From Pelomonas margarita (GTDB lineage Bacteria; Pseudomonadota; Gammaproteobacteria; Burkholderiales; Burkholderiaceae_C): 64,000 nucleotides of DNA. The translations under genes were made by a program, and so were the position numbers. How positions within the stretch are numbered: position 1 is the first letter of the stretch; every line of letters begins with the position of its first letter. The notes beneath the pieces were generated by a model, which was not told the DNA's origin, ran no database searches, and saw only the letters and a list, made by a program, of their open reading frames with translations. Where the stretch lies: assembly GCF_043555875.1 (NCBI RefSeq), contig NZ_JBIGHW010000013.1:1-64000 (forward strand). The letters run 5' to 3'. This document shows positions 57,414-64,000 of this stretch, in pieces.

Positions 57414-58219
57414 GAAGGGTTGGCCTATACCTGCTGGCCGGGCTGGCCGCTGCGGTCATCGCGTTGCCCTTGCTGCTGATGCTGATGAACAGCTTCAAGG
57501 GCGTGGCCGAGGCGCAGCAGGGCTTTCTGTCGCTGCCGCGCGAACCCAGCCTGGCCGCCTGGCAGCTGGCGTGGCAGAAGCTATCGGGTAGCTTCGGCAT
57601 CAGCCTGATGTTGGCCGTGCCGGCGGTGTTGCTGTCGGCGCTGCTGGCAGCACTGAACGGCTTCGTGCTGTGCAAGGTCCGCTTCCGCGGCGAACGCTGG
57701 GTGGGGCTGCTGCTGGTGCTGGCCTTCTTCCTGCCCATCAAGGTCTACCTGCTGCCGTTGGCCATCACGATGGCGCGCCTCGGCCTGGACCGTTCGCTGG
57801 GGCTGCTGATTGCCATCCACGTGATCTACAGCCTGCCGCTGGCGCTGTTCTTCCGCAACCACTTCCTGGCGTTCCCGGACGAGCTGCTGCAGGCTGCGCG
57901 GTTGGACGGCGCCGGCTTCTGGCGGCTGCTGTGGCGCGTCGTGCTGCCGCTGTCGCGGCCCATCTTCGTCGTCGTGCTGATCCTGCAGTTCACGACGATC
58001 TGGAACGAGTACCTGTTCGGCCTCGTATTTGGGCCCGAGGACGCGCGGCCCATCACGGCGGCGCTGGCGCAGCTGAGCGCGCAGACCGAGACCGGCGCCC
58101 GCGCCTACCCGCTGGAGATGGCCGCGGCGCTGCTGGCAGCGGCGCCTACCTTGGTCGTCTATCTGCTGGCCGGGCGGCATTTCACGCGCGGCCTCGTGGC
58201 CGGCGCAGTCAAGGGTTGA
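57410..58219 (+). CDS. ABC sugar transporter permease 2
   Basis: 269 residues, MalG-like with six helices. The EAA loop is DELLQAARLDGAGFWRLLWRVVLPLSRP (about 160). The start is a GTG at 57410 overlapping the permease 1 stop (GTGA). Partner of permease 1 and of the downstream ATPase. Confidence 0.94.
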   Translation: MRRVGLYLLAGLAAAVIALPLLLMLMNSFKGVAEAQQGFLSLPREPSLAAWQLAWQKLSGSFGISLMLAVPAVLLSALLAALNGFVLCKVRFRGERWVGLLLVLAFFLPIKVYLLPLAITMARLGLDRSLGLLIAIHVIYSLPLALFFRNHFLAFPDELLQAARLDGAGFWRLLWRVVLPLSRPIFVVVLILQFTTIWNEYLFGLVFGPEDARPITAALAQLSAQTETGARAYPLEMAAALLAAAPTLVVYLLAGRHFTRGLVAGAVKG

Positions 58220-58221
58220 AG

Positions 58222-59319
<1,098 letters not shown>

Positions 59320-59340
59320 GGCTCTAGACTCGCGCCCCTG

Positions 59341-60354
59341 ATGAAGCGCTTGTTGTCCGCCCTGACCCTTGCTCCCGCGCTCGCCCTGGCCCAGTTGCCG
59401 GGCCTCACACTGGAGCAACTGCCCCGCCCGACGATGCCGCCCGGCGAGCGCGGGCCGGTCGTGCCGGCGCAGGTGGAGCGCTGGCGCCAGGAGGCCAAGG
59501 CGCTGGAGTACGGCGACGGCGTGCCGCGCAACGAGGTGGCCGCCGCCAGGCTGTACTGCCGCGCAGCGCGCTACGGCGATGCCGAGGCCCAGTACAGCCT
59601 GGGCTGGATGCTGACGAACTCGCGCGGCATCCAGCGCAACGACGCCGAGGCGGCCCACATGTTCGCGGCCGCTGCCGAGCAGGGCATGGCGCAGGCGCAG
59701 AACATCCTGGACCGCATGGGCGGCACGCCGCTGGGCGACCCGCCGCCCTGCCTGCGCCCGCCCGAGACCGACCCCGCGCCCGTCGGCCCGCCGCCCGTGC
59801 CCGCGCCGGCGGCGCGCGGTGCCAAGCCGGCTGTGTCGCTGTGGGCCTCGCTGCCGCTGCCACCGCAGGCACCGGCCGCCATCGTCAACTACGTGAAGCT
59901 GATCGCGCCCGAGTTCCAGCTCTCGCCCGCGCTGGTGCTGGCGGTCATGGCGCAGGAGTCCGGCTTCGATCCGCTGGCCGAGTCGCCGAAGAAGGCCATG
60001 GGCCTGATGCAGCTCATCCCTGACACTGCGGCACGCTTTCGCGTCACGCGCATCACCGATCCGTCGCAGAACATCCGCGGCGGCATGGCCTACCTGCGCT
60101 GGCTGCTGGCCTACTTCGAGGGCGACGTGATGTTGGCGCTGGCCGCCTACAACGCGGGCGAGGGCGCCGTGGACCGGTACCTCGGCGTGCCGCCCTATGC
60201 CGAGACGCGCCAGTACGTGCGCAAGATCATGGCCGCGCTGGGCGGCCAGCGCCTGCACCCCTTCGACGCCAGCGTGACCGGCGCGTCGCCCATGCTGCAG
60301 CGGGTGAAGGCGCAGATGCAGCTCATCCAGGGCGGTATGCCGGCGACGCGTTGA
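59341..60354 (+). CDS. Lytic murein transglycosylase with Sel1-type repeats
   Basis: 337 residues, exported (signal peptide MKRLLSALTLAPALALAQL). Residues about 48-125 form two Sel1/TPR-like repeats (VAAARLYCRAARYGDAEAQYSLGWML, AEAAHMFAAAAEQGMAQAQNIL). After a Pro-rich linker the SLT domain has the catalytic Glu206 in AQESGFDPLAES, GLMQLIP, RGGMAYLRWLL and AYNAGEGAVDRY. It cleaves peptidoglycan; close relatives serve in cell-wall turnover or secretion machines. It starts 21 bases after the sugar ATPase, perhaps by chance. Confidence 0.93.
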   Translation: MKRLLSALTLAPALALAQLPGLTLEQLPRPTMPPGERGPVVPAQVERWRQEAKALEYGDGVPRNEVAAARLYCRAARYGDAEAQYSLGWMLTNSRGIQRNDAEAAHMFAAAAEQGMAQAQNILDRMGGTPLGDPPPCLRPPETDPAPVGPPPVPAPAARGAKPAVSLWASLPLPPQAPAAIVNYVKLIAPEFQLSPALVLAVMAQESGFDPLAESPKKAMGLMQLIPDTAARFRVTRITDPSQNIRGGMAYLRWLLAYFEGDVMLALAAYNAGEGAVDRYLGVPPYAETRQYVRKIMAALGGQRLHPFDASVTGASPMLQRVKAQMQLIQGGMPATR

Positions 60355-60375
60355 GGAGCCGCCGGGGAGCGGAAC

Positions 60376-61227
60376 TCAGGGAAGGTAGATGTCGCTCAGC
60401 AGCCCCGGCGCCTGCCGCTGCAGCGCGCGGTAGGCGGCCAGCGACTGGGCTTCTCGCGCGCCCACCGTCAGCGCCGGATGCGCGGCCACCAGCTCGGCTG
60501 GCGAGACGTAGCGCCATACATGCGGCGTACCACTGGGGTCGCCCCGATCGGGCGGCGCACTGCGCGCCACTAGCGCCTTGAAATGCGGGTGGCGCTGCTC
60601 GAACGCATCGTGGCGCTGTGCTGCGAAGTGCAGCGTCCAGAAGCCGCGCCAGCCCATCTGCCTCACCCCTTCCCAAACGCCCAACTGGGTGGCGCAGGAG
60701 GCCGAGGACCCATGCATCAGCACGATGCCCTCCACCTGCACCCGGGGTGAGGCCGGCAGCAGGTAGTTGGCGCAGGATGAGCCGCAGAAGGCATCGACGA
60801 TGACGGGCAGGCCATGGCTGGCGATCTGATCGGCCATGTCGATGGCGGCGCGCTCGTCGCCGCCGCCACTGCTGATGCGCAAGCGCGTGGGCGCGGATGC
60901 CTGCGCAAGCCGTTGCCGCAGCGCGTTGGCGGCGCTCATGTCGATCTGGCCACCAATTACCCATTCGCCGTCCACGTCGCGGTTTCGGGACTTGCCGGAG
61001 AGCGCGGAAAACAACGCCGTCACCACCTGGGCATCCCCGACATCGGAAGCGCGGAACTTGAACTTGCGTGGTACGTCCGTCACGGCGGTGTCGCCGGGTT
61101 TCACGAGGGCGCAGAGGCCGGCATTGATCACCAGCGGCTCTGCCCAGCGCAAGTCGAAAAAGATGAAACCCCCGGCGATGGCGCCTGCGGCCAGCGTCAT
61201 CCAAAGCATGCGCTTGCCATGCCGCAT
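60376..61227 (-). CDS. ClpP-like (COG3904-type) envelope protein of unknown function
   Basis: 283 residues. An N-terminal helix (MLWMTLAAGAIAGGFIFFDL) is a signal anchor or signal peptide. The middle resembles the ClpP/crotonase fold: LRISSGGGDERAAIDMADQIA followed by GLPVIVDAFCGSSCANYLLPAS, where Ser150 or Ser151 holds the nucleophile position. This combination is found in periplasmic COG3904-like proteins, with no known substrate. Several Cys residues (39, 148, 152) could form disulfides. It converges with the transglycosylase gene. Confidence 0.75.
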   Translation of the reverse strand: MRHGKRMLWMTLAAGAIAGGFIFFDLRWAEPLVINAGLCALVKPGDTAVTDVPRKFKFRASDVGDAQVVTALFSALSGKSRNRDVDGEWVIGGQIDMSAANALRQRLAQASAPTRLRISSGGGDERAAIDMADQIASHGLPVIVDAFCGSSCANYLLPASPRVQVEGIVLMHGSSASCATQLGVWEGVRQMGWRGFWTLHFAAQRHDAFEQRHPHFKALVARSAPPDRGDPSGTPHVWRYVSPAELVAAHPALTVGAREAQSLAAYRALQRQAPGLLSDIYLP

Positions 61228-61340
61228 CGAATCCTCCCTTTTGGTGGCGGAGTCTAGTGGCGGGGGGGCTTCGAGAAGGGTGCCGAGGCACCGGCTAAGC
61301 CGCGCCTGACTTTCGCTACTTGCGCTGCCGAGTCCACAGA

Positions 61341-62747
61341 ATGCCGCTCATGCTCAAACCCCTTGCCCTCACGCTCCTCGGCCTGGCCCTGCAGGCCCAC
61401 GCCAATCCCGAACGCCAGGCCCAAGCCATGCTCGACGCGCTGCGCGAACTGGGCGGTGCGCCGGGCCTGGCGGCCGCCGTGTGGCAGGGCGGCAAGCCGC
61501 GCTGGCAAGGCGTGAGCGGGCTGCGCGACGTGGAGCAGAAGCTGCCCGTGCAGCCGGACACGCGATTTCGGCTGGCCAGCGTGTCCAAGCTCTTCGCCGC
61601 CACGGCTGCAGCGCAGCTGAAGGCGCAGGGCAGGCTCGATGTGGACAAGCCCGTCGGCCCGCTGCTGCCCGAGCTGGAGCCGGTCTTGGCGGTGCTGACG
61701 CCGCGCCAGCTGGCGGTCCATCTGAGCGGCATGCCGCACTACGAAGGCCGGGACGCGATGCGCGGCAGCACGCACCACGCGAAGGCGAGCGACGCGCTGG
61801 TTCATGTTAAGGGCCGCACGCTGAAGTCCGCGCCGGGCAGCATCTACCTGTACTCGACCTGGGGCTACACGCTGCTCGCTGCCACGGTGGAAGCCGCAGC
61901 GGGCCAGCCCTATCTCGACCTGCTGCGAACGAAGGTCGCACCAGGGCTGGACATCGGGCCGGACGAGACAGGCAAGTCGCCCACGATGAGCGGCGCCTAC
62001 GCCCATGCCTTCGACGGCCTGCATCCGGCGCCGCCGCACGACTTCAGCTACAGCTGGGGCGGTGCCGGCCTGGCCGCGAGCGCACCGGCGCTCGCAGAAT
62101 GGGGCAGCCGCGTGCTGCAGGGCCAGGTGTTGAACGCCGCCACGCGGGACTGGATGTGGCAGCCCGCGCAGAACAGCGCCGGCCAGCCTGTGACCGAGCG
62201 CGACTTCCGCCTGGCCTTCGGCTGGCGTTTGAGCGAGGACGCGCAAGGCCAACCCACCGTTCACCACGCCGGCAGCACGCTCGGTGCACGCAGCGTGCTG
62301 ATGCTGTGGCCGCGGGCGGCGACGAGCGTCAGCCTGCTGTCCAACGCGATGTGGACCTCGTCCATCGAGCGCAGTGCGGATCTGCTCAGCGCGCCCTTTC
62401 GCGCGCCGGTGCCGGGTCTTGCGGAGCAGCCCTGCCCGGTGAAAGCCACGCGTTTCACGGGCGAGCTGGACGGCGCGCCGCTGGAAGAGGGCCGCGCGAA
62501 GTTCCAGCGCGACGCCGACGGCCTGTGCCGCGGCGAGCTGAGCCTGCCGCCTGCGCTGGCCAAGCTCGGCAACCCCGGGCCTCAACCGGCGTCGAGCCAG
62601 TGGGTCGTCATCGGCCTGCAGGGTGGCCTGGCACGGGCGGCGCTGGTCACGGCCATCGGACTGGCGGACTGGCGTGCGCAGGCGGATGGCAGCTTTCGGG
62701 TGACGGGCGTGGTGGAGCGCAGCCTGGTGCTGCGGCTCAAAGAGTAG
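61341..62747 (+). CDS. Exported serine hydrolase of the beta-lactamase/penicillin-binding fold (class C-like)
   Basis: 468 residues, signal peptide about 1-20 (KPLALTLLGLALQAHA). The SxxK motif is S80VSK83 in LASVSKLFA; the second motif Tyr is in YLYSTWGYTLL; HxG-like segment HHAGSTLGAR. Family S12 members include beta-lactamases, esterases and D-peptidases; a specific role cannot be assigned. The extra C-terminal 110 residues (from about 350) form a separate beta domain. It has two candidate ATGs at 61341 and 61350. It overlaps the next gene by 11 bases at the 3' end. Confidence 0.87.
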   Translation: MPLMLKPLALTLLGLALQAHANPERQAQAMLDALRELGGAPGLAAAVWQGGKPRWQGVSGLRDVEQKLPVQPDTRFRLASVSKLFAATAAAQLKAQGRLDVDKPVGPLLPELEPVLAVLTPRQLAVHLSGMPHYEGRDAMRGSTHHAKASDALVHVKGRTLKSAPGSIYLYSTWGYTLLAATVEAAAGQPYLDLLRTKVAPGLDIGPDETGKSPTMSGAYAHAFDGLHPAPPHDFSYSWGGAGLAASAPALAEWGSRVLQGQVLNAATRDWMWQPAQNSAGQPVTERDFRLAFGWRLSEDAQGQPTVHHAGSTLGARSVLMLWPRAATSVSLLSNAMWTSSIERSADLLSAPFRAPVPGLAEQPCPVKATRFTGELDGAPLEEGRAKFQRDADGLCRGELSLPPALAKLGNPGPQPASSQWVVIGLQGGLARAALVTAIGLADWRAQADGSFRVTGVVERSLVLRLKE

Positions 62748-63897
62748 CCAGCGCCTCGGCGATGCCGTGCACGCCGATGACCTCCACGCCAGCCTTGAGA
62801 GGGTAGGCGCGTTCCACGGGCGCGACGACGAAGGCGGCGTCCAGCTTCAGGTCGGCTATGGCGGTCCAGAAGCCCTTGGTGACGGTGGGTGCCATCGAGA
62901 ACTTGATCTCGAAGCCCAGCGTGCGCTGACCGTGACTGACGACGACGTCCATCTCGGTGCCGGCCGCCGTGCGGTAGTAGCCGAGCTGCGCGCCCTGCGG
63001 CAGCGCGGCGGCGATTTGCTCGATGACGAAGCCTTCCCACGACGCGCCGACGATGGGGTGGCCCTGCAGCGCGTCCAGGTCTGCAATGCCCAGCAGCGCA
63101 TGCACCAGGCCGCTGTCGCGCACATAGACCTTGGGCGACTTGACGAGGCGCTTGCCCAGGTTGGGCAGCACCGGCTCCAGACGGCGCAGCATCAGCGCGT
63201 CCACCAGCGTGTCCAGGTAGCGCGCCGTGGTGGTGTGGGCCAGGCCGCCGAGAGACGCCCCCAGTGCCAACGCGTTGAACTGCTGGCCCTGCAGATGCGC
63301 CTGCATGCGCCAGAAGCGGTGCAGGCTCTCGGCGGCGATCTGCACGCCCATCTGCGCCAGGTCGCGCAGCAAAAAGCTCTCGATGAAGTCGCGTCGCCAT
63401 TCGAACGAGGCGCCTTCGTCCGGCGCCAGCAGGCTGAGCGGGAAGCCGCCACGCAGCCACAGCTGCTGCAGCGAGGCCAGGTCGGTGGGTTGCTCGGCCG
63501 CCAGCACGGGTGGCAGTTCCAGGTAGCTGATGCGGCCGGCCAGGCTTTCGCTGCGTTGGCGCATGAGTTCGCCCGAGGCCGAGCCCAGCAGCAGGAAGCG
63601 CCCGGGGCGACGTTGCGCGTCGATCTCCGGCCGCAGCGCGGAGAACAGCTCGGGCACCAGCTGCACTTCGTCCAGCACGACGAGGTGCTCGCGATGGCGG
63701 GCGAGGAAGAGCTCGGGCTCGGCGAGCTGTGCGCGGTCGGAGGCGCGTTCCAGGTCTAGCACGATGGCGCCGGGCTGCGCGGCCGCCACGGCCCGCGCCA
63801 GCGTGCTCTTGCCCACCTGGCGCGGGCCGAGCAGCAGCACGGCGGGCGCGCGCGTCAGGCGGTCGGAGAGTCGCGCATGGGCTCGGCGGTCAATCAT
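62737..63897 (-). CDS. AAA ATPase with a DUF4143 C-terminal domain
   Basis: 386 residues. Walker A GPRQVGKST (24-32), Walker B EHLVVLDEVQLVPEL, sensor GRFLLLGSASGEL. The C-terminal DUF4143 domain contains KSPKVYVRDSGLVHALLGI and a PD-(D/E)XK-like segment (GTEMDVVVSHGQRTLGFEIKFS), which could be a nuclease-like core. Such proteins are common, scattered and of unknown function, and often behave like mobile accessory genes. The ATG lies just behind an inverted repeat that covers its promoter. Confidence 0.92.
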   Translation of the reverse strand: MIDRRAHARLSDRLTRAPAVLLLGPRQVGKSTLARAVAAAQPGAIVLDLERASDRAQLAEPELFLARHREHLVVLDEVQLVPELFSALRPEIDAQRRPGRFLLLGSASGELMRQRSESLAGRISYLELPPVLAAEQPTDLASLQQLWLRGGFPLSLLAPDEGASFEWRRDFIESFLLRDLAQMGVQIAAESLHRFWRMQAHLQGQQFNALALGASLGGLAHTTTARYLDTLVDALMLRRLEPVLPNLGKRLVKSPKVYVRDSGLVHALLGIADLDALQGHPIVGASWEGFVIEQIAAALPQGAQLGYYRTAAGTEMDVVVSHGQRTLGFEIKFSMAPTVTKGFWTAIADLKLDAAFVVAPVERAYPLKAGVEVIGVHGIAEALATL

Positions 63898-63900
63898 CCG

Positions 63901-63936
63901 TGCATTTTGAGCGATGAATACTCAAAATGCAATGAA
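63901..63936 (-). promoter_or_regulatory. Inverted repeat and promoter of the AAA/DUF4143 gene
   Basis: Perfect 11-bp inverted repeat TGCATTTTGAG-N9-CTCAAAATGCA (63901-63931). On the minus strand TTGCAT and CAAAAT, 17 bases apart, can be read as -35 and -10, each inside one arm. The start codon follows the -10 by six bases, so the transcript is probably leaderless and an operator-bound repressor would block the promoter. Confidence 0.65.
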
Positions 63937-63941
63937 TGGCA

Positions 63942-64000
63942 TCAGAGCAATCCCAGTAACGCCGCGCATGCCTGCCAGCCCAGCGCGATCAACGCGCCCG
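63942..64000 (-). CDS. C-terminal end of a membrane protein, cut by the window edge
   Basis: The minus strand reads a hydrophobic peptide ending ALIALGWQACAALLGLL and a TGA stop at 63942. Only about 18 codons are in the window, so this is a suggestion that a membrane protein gene continues to the right. Confidence 0.35.
   Translation of the reverse strand, partial: GALIALGWQACAALLGLL

Overview
The window is very GC-rich chromosomal DNA with dense, short-spaced operons and strong GC3 bias. The gene content (GlnE, YhdP, Nit, BirA, IlvE, RadA, CreBCD, MarC) and a dispersed repeat built around CCCCC-GAGGGG and CTTGGGAGCGGCCCGG suggest a betaproteobacterium of the order Burkholderiales, of the Roseateles/Mitsuaria/Rubrivivax/Leptothrix kind. 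That placement is inference. No rRNA, tRNA or CRISPR array was seen.

Left edge (1-3392): a chromosomal integron. A complete IntI-type tyrosine recombinase gene on the + strand is preceded by an attI region with a LexA-box-like operator. At least four gene cassettes run leftwards on the - strand, delimited by four attC sites; the array continues past base 1. Two cassettes carry convincing small genes of unknown function. The two nearest attI carry long, related attC sites and only doubtful ORFs, and one of those attC hairpins contains a 10-N assembly gap.

3440-8708 holds a heme c/HAMP membrane protein plus Ser/Thr kinase operon, divergent from a TctD/TctE-like two-component system and a lipoprotein. 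8734-16585 is housekeeping (Nit amidase, YhdP, GlnE); GlnE carries three in-frame copies of the dispersed repeat. 16608-20800 contains a rhombosortase and, 1.5 kb downstream, a subtilisin-like protease ending in a GlyGly-CTERM tail, a probable enzyme-substrate pair. 20751-22613 is a SET-domain protein, BirA and a SPOR-like protein; topB (with another in-frame repeat), a sensor kinase, an AEC transporter and an M16 protease follow. 31429-37466 holds ParA-like, monooxygenase-like, AAA ATPase, B12-radical-SAM and GMC oxidoreductase genes.

37515-42682 is a marC-nitronate monooxygenase-creB-creC-creD operon. 43851-44399 is a cold-shock-type RRM/glycine-rich RNA-binding protein with its own terminator. 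44480-51012 is a long - strand run including ilvE and radA. 52911-59319 is a sugar uptake operon (GH20 hexosaminidase, binding protein, two permeases, ATPase), probably for chitobiose or N-acetylglucosamine oligomers; it is interrupted by a palindromic element and by one more dispersed repeat. The window closes with a lytic transglycosylase, a ClpP-like envelope protein, a serine beta-lactamase-fold protein and an AAA/DUF4143 ATPase behind a perfect 11-bp inverted repeat.
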